Notes under the pieces: model-generated
Database searches by the model: none
Told to the model about the DNA's origin: nothing
Seen by the model: only the letters and a program-made list of their open reading frames with translations
NCBI GenBank assembly: GCA_030148805.1
Contig: JASBSS010000018.1
Location: 184,371 to 248,370, forward strand
Source: Thiogranum sp.
GTDB taxonomy: Bacteria; Pseudomonadota; Gammaproteobacteria; DSM-19610
Length of the DNA: 64,000 nucleotides
Direction: 5' to 3'
Shown here: positions 55,182-64,000 of the stretch, in pieces
Numbering within the stretch: position 1 is the stretch's first letter
How the letters are laid out: every line of letters starts with the position of its first letter
Position numbers and translations under genes: made by a program

Positions 55182-56469
55182 GCCGGGGCTCGTGCTGCAC
55201 GGGCACGCGCATCAGCGGTGCGCTGTCGGTCACGCCACCCGGATGCAAAGACGGAAACTCGGACTGCGCCCAGCGGAGCACCTGCACGGCCGGACTGTTG
55301 AGCAGCAGTTTTGCCAGGGGATGCGCCCAGACAATTTGGTCGACCAGGTCGTTGGGGCGGTAAGGCCGATCCGCGATGCCGTCGTCATCGAGATCGAACG
55401 CCGGGTTGTCGCTCCAGTAGTTGCCGCGCCCGTTCAGCGACCATTCGATATAGCGCGTGCCGACATATTTTACCTGCGTGCGGTTGTTGACGAAGGCATT
55501 TGCATAGACCTCGTTGCGTTCAGAGCCGGCGGTAAAATGGATCCCGATCCGGCAATCGGCAAAATAGTTGTCGTGAATACGGTTGACGTTGGCGTTGTAG
55601 ATGAACAGACATTTTTCCGCCCCCCCGGTGACGCGATTGCCCACGATCTCGGAGTGATTGGCATAGTTCAGAAACAGCCCCCGGTCACGGTCACCCACCG
55701 AAACATTAGCGCTCACCTTTAGCCGGTGGGAATACATCAATGCAAAACCGACGTGGTTGCCCATCGAGCGGTTAGCGCTGACCTCGCTGTCATTGGTATA
55801 CATGTAGTGAATCGCAAAACGCAGGTCCCGCAAGCGATTACCGAGAAACCGGTTATTCCGGCTGGTGGTGACGAAGATACCGTCGCGCCCGTAGCGGATG
55901 TCATTGTCTTCGACCACGGAACCTGGGGAATTCCACAACTGCACACCATTGCCGCGGTCGTTTACGTGCGGATTGGTACTGCCGATGATGTCGTTGCCGC
56001 GCACCCGCGCATTCTCCGGTCCCTTGAGATATACACCAATCAGATTGCCGCGCAGGTGGTTGCCTTCGATTACGGCGCCGTCACCCTCAGCCGTGACGAA
56101 TATGGCGCTGTCCTCGGTGGCCAGACTGTCACCGGAATTGCGCACCGTAACCCCGCGCACGACCACCTTGGGCGCGGCCACGGTTATGACCCGCCCCACA
56201 CCCTGCCCATCGATAACACTGGCCGCGGTGCCGATCAGCTCAACCGAGCGGTCGATGACCACCGCTCCCGCATAAAGCCCCGGCCCAAGCAGGAGCCGAT
56301 CACCGGCACCGGCCTTCTCAATGGCGCTCTGCAACGAACCGGCGCCCGGTGGTACCACCCGGTCGCCGGCGCACGCCGAGGAGAGCAGACCGAGCGCCAG
56401 GATAAACAGGAACCCGCCGGTCAGACACCAACCGAACGGCGGGCGCCGGTATACCGCGCTACACGGCAA
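55174..56469 (-). CDS. nosD: NosD, periplasmic beta-helix protein
   Basis: 431 residues from TTG 56469, or up to 456 from 56544. NosD is a parallel beta-helix that docks on NosFY and helps insert copper. Repeats such as RGNDIIGSTNP, NRFLGNRL and MYTNDSEVSANRSMG are the carbohydrate/NosD (CASH-type) helix turns. No ATG lies near the signal peptide FLFILALGLLSSACA; the chosen TTG lies after the nosZ stop, while the longer frame would overlap nosZ by 60 bases. Confidence 0.88.
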   Translation of the reverse strand: MPCSAVYRRPPFGWCLTGGFLFILALGLLSSACAGDRVVPPGAGSLQSAIEKAGAGDRLLLGPGLYAGAVVIDRSVELIGTAASVIDGQGVGRVITVAAPKVVVRGVTVRNSGDSLATEDSAIFVTAEGDGAVIEGNHLRGNLIGVYLKGPENARVRGNDIIGSTNPHVNDRGNGVQLWNSPGSVVEDNDIRYGRDGIFVTTSRNNRFLGNRLRDLRFAIHYMYTNDSEVSANRSMGNHVGFALMYSHRLKVSANVSVGDRDRGLFLNYANHSEIVGNRVTGGAEKCLFIYNANVNRIHDNYFADCRIGIHFTAGSERNEVYANAFVNNRTQVKYVGTRYIEWSLNGRGNYWSDNPAFDLDDDGIADRPYRPNDLVDQIVWAHPLAKLLLNSPAVQVLRWAQSEFPSLHPGGVTDSAPLMRVPVQHEPRHG

Positions 56470-56483
56470 AGAGCGGCGCCAGC

Positions 56484-58400
56484 CTATGCCGGTTCCACCA
56501 GCATACGCCCGCGCATTTCCATATGCAGGGCATGACAGAACCACTGGCAGTAGTACCAGTGGACGCCCGGACGGTCCGCGGTAAAAGTCACCGAGGAGGT
56601 CGCCTGCGGTCCGATCTCCATGGCGATGCCATAATTGGCTAGCGTGAAACCGTGCGTCAGGTCGTCGATCTGGTCATTGTTGCTGACGTGGACCGTAACC
56701 TCATCCCCCTGCTTCACCGTGAACTTCTCCATGCTGAAGTTGGGCGCTATCGACCACATGTAGACACGTACCTTATTACCGTCGCGGATCACCTTGGAAT
56801 CCGTATACAGGGTCACGCCGTCTTTCTTCGCTTGGGCTGTCGCTGCGGCCCACATCGGGTCATCCTTGGTCCACAACGAATGCGGATTGACAATATCGGC
56901 GCGCACAATGATACAGTCGTGCGGTTCGGCGAACGTAGGGCCGTCGTGCGCAATCTTCATTTTCTTATCGCTGATATTGATCAACTGATCGTTCTCCGGC
57001 TTCAGCGGACCGACATTGATAAAACGGTCCTTGGAGAACTTGTTCAGCGATACCAGCCATTTGCCGTCGGCCTCCTTGGTCTCGCCCATTGATGTATGGT
57101 TGTGACCGGGCTGATAGTGCACGTCGAGCTTTTCCAGGATCGGGTTGACGTCCTTGCCACTGTAGGCCTCGACCGCCTTCCGGATATTCCATTTGGCGAC
57201 CTGACTGTCCAGGAACAACGTGGTAAAGGCGTTGCCCTTGCCGTCAAACGCCGTGTGCAACGGCCCCAGCCCAAGCTCGGGTTCGGCAGCCACTACATCG
57301 CGGGGTTTGATCTTGTCGTTGAACAGATCCGGCAGACGTCTCACGTCCAGCACCGTAACGGTGGGCGACAGCTTGCCGTTGATCACCACATAGCGACCGT
57401 CCGGCGCGGTGTTACAGCCGTGCGGGCTGTTGGATACCGGGATGTAACGGGTGTATTTTGAACCCTTGCGACCGTCAATCACCGGCACACCACCCATTTC
57501 CTTATAGTCACCGCTCTTCACCGCAGCCTCGATACGCTTGATATCGAACACCACGACCCAGTCCTGCTCGTTGGCCGTCATCTCGGCAAGGTTGACGCCT
57601 TCCTCGCCGTTATAGCAGGTAGAGAGCGCATACAGCCCCTGGTAGTCGGCGTCACAGTTATCCAGATTGCCGTCGACTATGACCTGCCAGGCCACTTTCA
57701 TCGTATCGCCATCGAGCGCGGTGAAAATCGCGTGGTATTTTTTCGGATCGTCGAGATCGCGGCCGTCGTTGGGCATCGGCACGCGATGCTCGCCATTGGC
57801 AAAAATGTATCCGGTGCGGGGATATTTCTGCGGGCGCAGCCCGTGAATATCCGCGGCATTCGGAATCTCGGTGATCTTGTCGCACTTCATGACATCACAG
57901 CGAACCCGCGCAACGCGGGTGTTCGCCTTATCGTTCATAAACAGATAGCGACCGTCGTAGGTACCGTCGGTAAACGACATGTGGGGATGGTGCAGATCAC
58001 CGTTCAGCCATGAGCCGCCCCGGCTTTCGAGGAACTTCGTGGTGTCCGGCAACAGCCCCTCGGTGAGGATCTTGCGGCTTTCATTGGTCATACCCCAACC
58101 GGTGGCACTGCAGCGGTTGAAGATTGGCACGCGCATCAGCTCGCGCATCGAGGGAACGCCCATAATACGCAGCTCGCCCGACTGGCCACCGCTCCAGAAG
58201 CCGTAGTAATCGTCCAGGTCACCGGGTGCAACGCTGGCGCTGGCATCTTGCGAAGCCTGTGCCTCCCGGGGCAACAGCAGGGAGCTGCCGGCCACTCCGG
58301 CCATACCACTGGCACTTACCAGCGCCGCGAGCTTGGCCGAACCGCCCAGCAGCTCCCTGCGGGTCATACCCGCCTTTTTGTCATCGTCTTTTGTCATCAC
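56484..58400 (-). CDS. nosZ: Nitrous oxide reductase (clade I, TAT-exported)
   Basis: 638 residues. Reduces N2O to N2 in the periplasm using electrons from cytochrome c or cupredoxin. The twin-arginine signal MTRRELLGG at the start, His ligands of the CuZ beta-propeller (e.g. HHPHMSF and HGCNTAP), and the C-terminal CuA site [18 protein letters not shown] (CxxxCxxxHxxM) are all present. TAT export marks clade I. ATG 58400 has AGGAG 7 bases upstream. A palindromic repeat separates it from nosR. Confidence 0.97.
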   Translation of the reverse strand: MMTKDDDKKAGMTRRELLGGSAKLAALVSASGMAGVAGSSLLLPREAQASQDASASVAPGDLDDYYGFWSGGQSGELRIMGVPSMRELMRVPIFNRCSATGWGMTNESRKILTEGLLPDTTKFLESRGGSWLNGDLHHPHMSFTDGTYDGRYLFMNDKANTRVARVRCDVMKCDKITEIPNAADIHGLRPQKYPRTGYIFANGEHRVPMPNDGRDLDDPKKYHAIFTALDGDTMKVAWQVIVDGNLDNCDADYQGLYALSTCYNGEEGVNLAEMTANEQDWVVVFDIKRIEAAVKSGDYKEMGGVPVIDGRKGSKYTRYIPVSNSPHGCNTAPDGRYVVINGKLSPTVTVLDVRRLPDLFNDKIKPRDVVAAEPELGLGPLHTAFDGKGNAFTTLFLDSQVAKWNIRKAVEAYSGKDVNPILEKLDVHYQPGHNHTSMGETKEADGKWLVSLNKFSKDRFINVGPLKPENDQLINISDKKMKIAHDGPTFAEPHDCIIVRADIVNPHSLWTKDDPMWAAATAQAKKDGVTLYTDSKVIRDGNKVRVYMWSIAPNFSMEKFTVKQGDEVTVHVSNNDQIDDLTHGFTLANYGIAMEIGPQATSSVTFTADRPGVHWYYCQWFCHALHMEMRGRMLVEPA

Positions 58401-58448
58401 CTATCTCCTCTTGATATAAGGGAAGCTCTGATTACTTTGTATTCCGTC

Positions 58449-58508
58449 ATTCCGGCGTAAGCCGGAATCCAGGGGGCTCAATAACCTGGCTACCGGCCTG
58501 CGCCGGTA
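58449..58508. repeat. REP-like palindromic element between nosR and nosZ
   Basis: Two hairpins: ATTCCGGC-gtaa-GCCGGAAT (58449-58468) and TACCGGC-ctgc-GCCGGTA (58491-58508). A further GGCCGGTATGAC follows at 58521-58534. The GTCATTCCGGCGxAAGCCGGAAT core is a common extragenic repeat type in proteobacteria. It lies inside the nos transcript and may protect RNA or reduce read-through. Confidence 0.82.
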
Positions 58509-58551
58509 TGACGCATCGATAGGCCGGTATGACAAATTGACCAGAGTTTTC

Positions 58552-60843
58552 CTAGTCCGCTTCCAAAATCACCTCTGTCTGTGCCTTGCGTTGCTTCTTG
58601 ATTGCCTCCAGCCTCACCGCGGCGTCCGATGCACCGCCACCGGAGACCCTCGCCTGACGTTCGCGTTTCAGCCGCCGCTGGATAAGGACAGGGCAAGCAT
58701 GGTCATCGGAATACAACACCTGGCAATGCAGGCAGTACAGGCACTCGTTGACATTGATATTGCCTTCCGGGTGTATGGACTGAACCATGCACTCGTTGGC
58801 GCATCGCTGGCAGGGCGCCCCGCATTCCTTGTAGCGTTTCAGCCACTGGAACATACGCAGCCGGCCGGGGATCGCCAGGGCGGCGCCCAGCGGACACAGG
58901 TATCTGCAGTAAAAACGCTCGATAAACAGACCAGGCACCAATACCGCCAGCGCGAACAGCACGAACGGCCAGTCACGCACGAATTTGAGGATAATGGCCG
59001 TCTTGAACGGTTCGACTTCGGCAAGGCGTTCCGCCCAGTTAAGCGAGTGCAGGGATACCCCGAACAGGACGAGAAATATCAGGTACTTCAGCGCCCAAAG
59101 GCGTTCATGCAAGCCCCACGGCAGCCTGATCTGTGGAATACTGACCAGCTTGGCGAGCCGATTGAGTAATTCCTGTAAGGCACCGAAGGGGCACAACCAG
59201 CCGCAATAAGGCCCGCGCGCCCAGAACAACAGCGCTGCCGCAACCGATCCCCAGAGGACGAAAATCAGCGGCTCCATGAGAAAATAGCTCCAGTCAAAGC
59301 CGCTGACCAGGGCGTTGAATACCGCCAGGATATTAACCACCGACAACTGGGCGTTGGCATACCAGCCGATGCCGAACAGCGTAAAAATCAGAAAGCCGAC
59401 GCGTAGCCGGTCGGTCAACCTGGGATACTTCACTAACCCGTTCTGGAAGAAAAAAATCAGCGTTAAAAGGCCAAGCGCGCTCAGCAGAATCACCACTTCG
59501 GGCAGCTTGGCAAGCCACATTTTTTTCCATAAAGGCGCATCCGCTGCATCGACGCCCAGCCATGACAGCAGCCCCTTGCGGGCGGATTCTTCCGGTTCGA
59601 TAAAGGACAGGTATTTCCGCGGCGGGTTGTAGCTCAGGGTGAACGTCTGAAAAGCTTTTTTCCTCGCTCCGGTGGCCCGCCCCACCAGCAGTTCCAGCTT
59701 CCATGGCAACGCCGGATCGAAACCCTGGTCGTTCGGCAACAGAAAAAGATCGACATCTTTCAGGGCGGGTGCGCCTTCAGCCGCCAGGCCGCGCAGGCGT
59801 TTGTGCTGAAAGTCATGAAAACGAATCGACGCATCGCCCTGCACCAGTTGAAAACGGTCAAAAATCCCACCCCGCACATAGCCCGATCCCTTGAACGAAT
59901 AACGGCCGTCGCCGGCCAGCAGGAGGGCTTGCTGCCCCGGCTTCAGGCGCCCGGCAAGGTTCCGGTACTCGGCTTCACCGAGCAGGCTGCGCCCTATGGC
60001 GGGAATAGAAACCACTGCGGCATAGAGTTCGATAAAGCGCTCGTCGGGGGAGCCCGGTTCGTGACGTTTCGCCGCCAACGGGTCAGCCGAGTGCGCAAAT
60101 GCCTGGTTAACCTCCTGCACGGTCAGCCTGAGTTGTTGTACTGACCCGTCGCCCAGCAGTCCGGCCCAGTCCTCGACATTACCGGCCTTGGCGTTGATCA
60201 CGGCGCGCGGACCGGTGCGCTTACGTTCCGGTGTCAGGCCGCCGAGATGATGCGCTCGTGCGACCTTGATCGCGCTGCGCACGATCGTGTCATCCATTAC
60301 CATTATCGTGACCGTGGCGCCACTGACCACGTCGACCTGATGCTCTGCGATCTCGTTACGCACCAAGGCGCTGACATTCAGGCCGTTGTAGTCGTCGAGC
60401 ACAGCAACGATGCGTTTTTCCGGTATACCGATCAACACGATCGGCTCGTGATGCTCGACCAGCAGCACCTTGCGGATGACGCTTTGCCGGTCGATCGCGA
60501 CCAGCTGATGGATCGGCTTACCGGAATAACCCGTGGTATTGACGAAGTCGCTGGTTAAAAACACCAACCCCACCTGTTGATCCCCCTGGAAAGCCGGCGC
60601 CACCGGGGGACTGCCCTGGAGGCTGCCGATGCGATCGGCCCCGGGAAATACCGTCGCTGGATCAGCACCTTCCAGAAAGTGCGCCAAACGAGAGTCGGCC
60701 GCCACAGCGGTGGCGAACAGAATTTGCACTGGCAGCACAACTGTAATCAGCAACAACGCGCGATACACAAAGCGACCGCGCACGCCGGCGACCGGTGTCG
60801 CCAAGCTTGCTCCCTCAGCATCATTGTGCTCCAGACTATTCAC
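58552..60843 (-). CDS. nosR: NosR, electron-transfer and regulatory protein for N2O reduction
   Basis: 763 residues from GTG 60843. A periplasmic FMN-binding domain (about 60-240) has SGATVT, where the Thr is the covalent flavin site in this family; then about six membrane helices; CGWLCPFGALQE and CRYLCPLGAAL; and C-terminal Fe-S cysteines in CGAPCQRCANEC and ECLYCLHC. It supplies electrons to NosZ. First gene of nosRZDFYL, read from an FNR-type promoter. Confidence 0.95.
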   Translation of the reverse strand: MNSLEHNDAEGASLATPVAGVRGRFVYRALLLITVVLPVQILFATAVAADSRLAHFLEGADPATVFPGADRIGSLQGSPPVAPAFQGDQQVGLVFLTSDFVNTTGYSGKPIHQLVAIDRQSVIRKVLLVEHHEPIVLIGIPEKRIVAVLDDYNGLNVSALVRNEIAEHQVDVVSGATVTIMVMDDTIVRSAIKVARAHHLGGLTPERKRTGPRAVINAKAGNVEDWAGLLGDGSVQQLRLTVQEVNQAFAHSADPLAAKRHEPGSPDERFIELYAAVVSIPAIGRSLLGEAEYRNLAGRLKPGQQALLLAGDGRYSFKGSGYVRGGIFDRFQLVQGDASIRFHDFQHKRLRGLAAEGAPALKDVDLFLLPNDQGFDPALPWKLELLVGRATGARKKAFQTFTLSYNPPRKYLSFIEPEESARKGLLSWLGVDAADAPLWKKMWLAKLPEVVILLSALGLLTLIFFFQNGLVKYPRLTDRLRVGFLIFTLFGIGWYANAQLSVVNILAVFNALVSGFDWSYFLMEPLIFVLWGSVAAALLFWARGPYCGWLCPFGALQELLNRLAKLVSIPQIRLPWGLHERLWALKYLIFLVLFGVSLHSLNWAERLAEVEPFKTAIILKFVRDWPFVLFALAVLVPGLFIERFYCRYLCPLGAALAIPGRLRMFQWLKRYKECGAPCQRCANECMVQSIHPEGNINVNECLYCLHCQVLYSDDHACPVLIQRRLKRERQARVSGGGASDAAVRLEAIKKQRKAQTEVILEAD

Positions 60844-60882
60844 ATGGCTCTTATGGACGTAGTATTAAACAAGCTGGGTACC

Positions 60883-60888
60883 AGTATA
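60883..60888 (-). promoter_or_regulatory. -10 box of the nosR promoter
   Basis: TATACT on the minus strand, 23 bases from the FNR-type box, the spacing of a class II FNR-activated promoter. Start expected near 60876. Confidence 0.65.
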
Positions 60889-60911
60889 GAGCATGTCATG
60901 GAGGTATCGAC

Positions 60912-60925
60912 TTGACATCTATCAA
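60912..60925. promoter_or_regulatory. FNR/DNR-type box between nosR and the ferritin-like gene
   Basis: TTGACATCTATCAA, nine of ten matches to TTGAT-N4-ATCAA. A -10-like TATACT lies 23 bases away toward nosR and CATAAT (60948-60953) lies 22 bases away toward the ferritin-like gene. Both are at class II spacing, so one box could activate both genes under anoxia or NO. Confidence 0.82.
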
Positions 60926-60964
60926 GCTGTCGAGGACCTGATACCGCCATAATGAGAGATAGCG

Positions 60965-61897
60965 ATGCTGACAGCAAACGTTCAATCGGCCGATGACCTG
61001 ATGTCGATCGCCTTGTGCGCTGAGCACGAGGCCGTTCGTCGGTACACCCTTCTGGCGGCAAACATGCGCGAACACCGCAATGAAGCCGCCGCATCATTGT
61101 TTGAGCGCATGATCAGGGAAGAACGCGAGCATGAGCGGCTGATTGAGCAATGGGCACAGGTCGAGGGCATCGAGCTGCGCACGGATATCAGACCGATCGT
61201 CTGGGAGGATCCGCAAGTAGCAACCGTTTATGACAGCGACGCAACGGATCCGGCCCATAGCAGCCCGTACCGCGCCCTGGCTTTCGCGGTTCACAACGAG
61301 GAGCGGGCCTTTCGCTTTTACACCCACGTTGCCGCCAACGCGGCGGATGAAGCGGTACGGGAATACGCCGAGATCCTGGCCCGCGAAGAGCTTGGTCATG
61401 CCGCCCTGCTGCGCGCCATGCGTCGCCGCGCCTGGCACACCGAGCAGGAAAGCGCCGGTGAGGAGCCCGACCTGGACCCCGGTTCCATCCACTGTCTGGC
61501 GGATTTGCTGAGCGTCGCGGCGAGCATCGAACACTGCCTCTCGGCGTTTATCACCGCTGTGTCCGCGGACTACCCCGAGCTGCAAAAACTCAGCACCACG
61601 GTACACCAGTCTTTGACCGATATCGAAACACAATTGCACTCTAGCGGGGAGCCCACTTCAGCCATTAGCGACACGATAAAGGCCATAAACACGTATGCCG
61701 ACACGGCTGAAAAACGCGCCGCTGCAACGAGCTCCCTGCAACGGCTCTGCTCGGACAGTGATCGCTGCTTCGCATTTTATGATGCCGTGGTGACGCGCAC
61801 TAAGGATGAAGCGGTCATGCTAGCCGCTCAGCGGCTGTCGGAATCGGCGCTGGATCGCATCAAGGTGTTGCGGCACACGCTGGCGACGCCCCCTTAA
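60965..61897 (+). CDS. Ferritin-like (rubrerythrin-related) di-iron protein
   Basis: 310 residues. Iron-type motifs: Glu in CAEHEAVRRY, REEREHERLIEQ, then HNEERAFRFY and AREELGHAALLRAM, which fit the EExxH pairs of a four-helix ferritin-like bundle; a second helical part follows (about 185-310) without clear ligands. No rubredoxin Cys4 motif, so not a classical rubrerythrin. Possible roles are iron or peroxide handling, or NO-stress defence given the shared FNR box. Function not established. Confidence 0.75.
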   Translation: MLTANVQSADDLMSIALCAEHEAVRRYTLLAANMREHRNEAAASLFERMIREEREHERLIEQWAQVEGIELRTDIRPIVWEDPQVATVYDSDATDPAHSSPYRALAFAVHNEERAFRFYTHVAANAADEAVREYAEILAREELGHAALLRAMRRRAWHTEQESAGEEPDLDPGSIHCLADLLSVAASIEHCLSAFITAVSADYPELQKLSTTVHQSLTDIETQLHSSGEPTSAISDTIKAINTYADTAEKRAAATSSLQRLCSDSDRCFAFYDAVVTRTKDEAVMLAAQRLSESALDRIKVLRHTLATPP

Positions 61898-61975
61898 CGG
61901 CGGGCCCGTTGCGCAGGGGAGCCCGTAACGATGACTCGTGCCGCGTAGTTCCGGCTCTGTCATTTTTCCCGGGTA

Positions 61976-62458
61976 TTAGGCGTGCGCGCGGATGGCGCGC
62001 TTGGCGCCGTCGCCTTCGGGTGTCTGATCGGTAGTAGCCAACGGTCGCGGCCTGGCGATACCGAACCCCTGGGCGTAGTCGACGCCGATTGTTTTGAGTA
62101 GCTCCAGTATTTTTTTGTTTTCAACGAATTCCGCCACGGTTTTTTTACCCATGACGTGACCGATGTCGTTGATTGATTTCACCATGGCCAGGTCGATGGG
62201 ATCATCAATAATACCCTTCACGAAAGTGCCATCGATTTTCAGGTAATCCACCGGCAATTCCTTCAAGTAGGAAAACGAAGACAAGCCGCTACCAAAGTCA
62301 TCCAGAGCGAAATGGCAGCCTCTGACCTTCAGCTTGTTGATAAACTCCTTCGCCGTAGACAGATTGGCTATTGCGGCTGTTTCCGTAATTTCAAAACAAA
62401 TCTGTTGCGGTGAAACTGTCATGGTATCGAGCAACTGTTCGACGAACTCGACGAAACG
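61976..62458 (-). pseudogene. C-terminal EAL part of a broken GGDEF-EAL gene
   Basis: Continues in the same frame as the gene at 62459-63958 after one TAA codon. It keeps the EAL core: TETAAIANL, DDFGSGLSSFSYLKEL, DYLKIDG, TVAEFVEN (usually AEGVE) and YAQGFGI. With the stop codon read as Glu the sequence would be GQSICN-E-RFVEFVEQ, a normal EAL helix. It could be made separately only by a weak internal start (TTG 62434). Probably non-functional, or a sequencing error. Confidence 0.8.
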
Positions 62459-63958
62459 TTAATTGCATATCGACTGCCCGGATAGGTTGATCATGGTTTT
62501 CTGTCGTGCCGAGAGCGCAGAGTTGCGTTCCAGCCACTGGACCGTATTTCCGACCACCCAACGGTCGATGGCGCTCATCAGATGATAGCGTTCAGCCGCC
62601 GGGATGAAAGCGCAGGGTGGCACCAATTCGCCGTCGGGGTTCACCATACGCACCAGCACTTCGATATGCCCGTCGTCCTCCTGCCCGGCGGCAAGTGGAA
62701 TAACCTTTTGATAAAACAGACGGAAATGACCCTGTTCCAAGGCACTGTTGATGCGACCAACCCATTCCATCTCACCGAGATAACCGGCGACCTCCCGATC
62801 GTCGGTCGCTGCCACGTGCACCCGGTTGCGCCCGGATTGCTTGGCGTACAGGCAGGCCATATCGGCAGTGCTCAGAACACGGGTGAAATCATCAACCTTG
62901 GCATTGATCGGAACGATACCGATGCTGAGACCCGGAGAGAATATTTTCTGTTCCCACTCGAACCGGTATTCCGCCACCTGTTCGCGGATATTTTCCGCCA
63001 CTCGGATGGCTGCCTGCAGCGGACAGTTTTTTATCAGCACGCCGAATTCGTCACCGCCGAGACGGGCGACAATATCGCTGTTGCGCAGCGAGTTGTTAAA
63101 CATCAGTGTCAACTGACACAATAATTTGTCGCCGGCCATATGACCGCAGGTGTCATTGACGATCTTGAACTGATCGAGATCGATATACAGTAGCGCATGG
63201 GAGGAATTGTTTTTTTGTGCGGAGTCGACCAGTGCCTTCAGTTCACCCTCAAAGACGCGGCGGTTCAGCAGTCCGGTCAGTGAGTCGTGACAGGCCTGAT
63301 AGCTTATTTTGTGGTTTTTGGCGGCTGCATGCCGTATCACCGATAGGCTTATCAGACCACTGAACAGCAGCGTACAGGCGGTCAGAATGAATAGGGTCTG
63401 CCTGGTTTCCCTGTAGTGCAGGGCTGACTTGGTGGTGGCGCGCCTTACATTGTCTTTTTCCAGCTGCACCAATTCGTCAAGTACATCAAGAACTTTCAGC
63501 TGGTGACTGGTTGCCGTCTTAACCGCTGCCTGTATCTGCTCGGCTGACGCGTCGTCAATCAGAAGTTCAGCGGCCCGATCGTTGAACGGCTGCGCAATAC
63601 GGGTCATCTCGGTCAGGCGTTGATTGATCACGCGCTCTCTGACGCCCATGTGTGTATTGAGCAGCGAATCGCGCGCCACTCGGTAGGCTCCTGCATAACC
63701 GTTGAACCGCATCAACTGCTCGTCCCGAAAAAACGGATCGTCATTGAGCTGCATGGCCTGCAGGCTGAGCGCACGCAGACGAATGGCATCGCGCATAGTC
63801 GCTGCCGCTTCGATTTTTGCGTTGGTTTCGTCGACCAGAGTCGACATGTGCCCGTTCAAAGCTTTGAGCTCGCTGAGGGCGATGAAAACGACGATAAACA
63901 TCAACAACAGCACAGACCCGAAGCCGAGGCTCGTGATTAACTTGATGCTGTCTCTCAT
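62459..63958 (-). CDS. Membrane GGDEF protein with truncated EAL domain
   Basis: 499 residues. N-terminal helix, periplasmic four-helix sensor (about 30-190), second membrane helix (about 195-212), then GGDEF with DSLTGLLNRR and active site RLGGDEF and the I-site RNSD five residues before it. EAL begins with EVLVRMVNPDGE (Glu kept, Ala to Val) and ends at INLSGQSICN-stop, less than half of the domain. It can still make c-di-GMP; hydrolysis is lost unless the stop is read through. Confidence 0.85.
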   Translation of the reverse strand: MRDSIKLITSLGFGSVLLLMFIVVFIALSELKALNGHMSTLVDETNAKIEAAATMRDAIRLRALSLQAMQLNDDPFFRDEQLMRFNGYAGAYRVARDSLLNTHMGVRERVINQRLTEMTRIAQPFNDRAAELLIDDASAEQIQAAVKTATSHQLKVLDVLDELVQLEKDNVRRATTKSALHYRETRQTLFILTACTLLFSGLISLSVIRHAAAKNHKISYQACHDSLTGLLNRRVFEGELKALVDSAQKNNSSHALLYIDLDQFKIVNDTCGHMAGDKLLCQLTLMFNNSLRNSDIVARLGGDEFGVLIKNCPLQAAIRVAENIREQVAEYRFEWEQKIFSPGLSIGIVPINAKVDDFTRVLSTADMACLYAKQSGRNRVHVAATDDREVAGYLGEMEWVGRINSALEQGHFRLFYQKVIPLAAGQEDDGHIEVLVRMVNPDGELVPPCAFIPAAERYHLMSAIDRWVVGNTVQWLERNSALSARQKTMINLSGQSICN

Positions 63959-64000
63959 CGCAACTTCGCTGCGCGCCCTCTAACGTGTCTAAAACCACCA
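63959..64000. other. Right edge, upstream of the GGDEF-EAL gene
   Basis: Only 42 bases; it should hold part of that gene's leader, but no promoter can be named with confidence. Confidence 0.3.

Noticed and set aside
62435..62475. Frameshift in the GGDEF-EAL gene
   Set aside because: Both parts are in the same frame with a single TAA between them, so it is a nonsense codon and not an indel.

Overview
The window looks like the chromosome of a GC-rich, flagellated, facultatively anaerobic gammaproteobacterium. The evidence is the flgBCDEFGHIJK order with cheV/cheR and flgA/flgM/flgN next to it, sigma-54 and sigma-28 type flagellar promoters, a MetR/MetE pair, a class Ia ribonucleotide reductase, and a TAT-exported N2O reductase operon. 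A persulfide-sensing type repressor with a persulfide dioxygenase suggests life with sulfide; a sulfur-oxidising, denitrifying lineage (Chromatiales-like) is my inference and not proven here.

Layout. 1-13.2 kb: flagellar rod/hook operon on the minus strand (flgB to a partial flgK), cheR and cheV, then flgA, flgM, flgN and a PilZ protein on the plus strand. 13.3-18.9 kb: tRNA-Ala(CGC), a two-domain PPK2 polyphosphate kinase, and a response regulator / histidine kinase / response regulator-PAS-GGDEF cluster. 19-28.3 kb: a complex I-like minus-strand operon (nuoA, a NuoB-NuoD-like fusion, nuoH, J, K, L, M, N). The fusion lacks the iron-sulfur cysteines and the quinone-ligand histidine and carries a histidine-rich 9-bp minisatellite. 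There are no nuoC, E, F, G or I genes. A 51-residue DUF3096-like gene closes this cluster and a 111-residue conserved-looking gene precedes it. 28.4-31.3 kb: an ArsR-rhodanese repressor with an operator over its own -10 box, a persulfide dioxygenase-like hydrolase and an MFS transporter. 31.3-38.9 kb: nrdAB behind a cobalamin riboswitch, then the divergent metR/metE pair; both enzymes are B12-independent isozymes. 39.1-41.4 kb: tRNA-Arg(CCT) and a RelA/SpoT enzyme. 41.5-48.1 kb: an HDOD protein and an operon joining an HDOD-PP2C phosphatase, an RsbW-like kinase and a STAS protein to a four-gene MCE/Mla-type lipid ABC transporter. 48.3-52.7 kb: a DUF1631 protein, a DUF1624-type membrane acyltransferase and fumC. 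52.9-60.9 kb: nosRZDFYL behind an FNR/DNR-type box. 60.9-64 kb: a ferritin-like protein divergent from nosR, and a GGDEF-EAL gene broken by one in-frame stop codon.

How the parts fit. The flagellar block shows a normal sigma-54 to sigma-28 hierarchy, with FlgM and FlgN downstream of a sigma-28 type promoter and PilZ giving a c-di-GMP link. The c-di-GMP genes at 17.6 kb and 62-64 kb may feed into it. The nos operon reduces N2O under anoxia. The most unusual item is the complex I-like operon: its proton-channel subunits keep their key charged residues, but the electron-transfer and quinone-binding features are missing, so it may be a complex I-derived membrane machine with another input. Where a long antisense reading frame overlaps a recognised gene I have treated it as a shadow.
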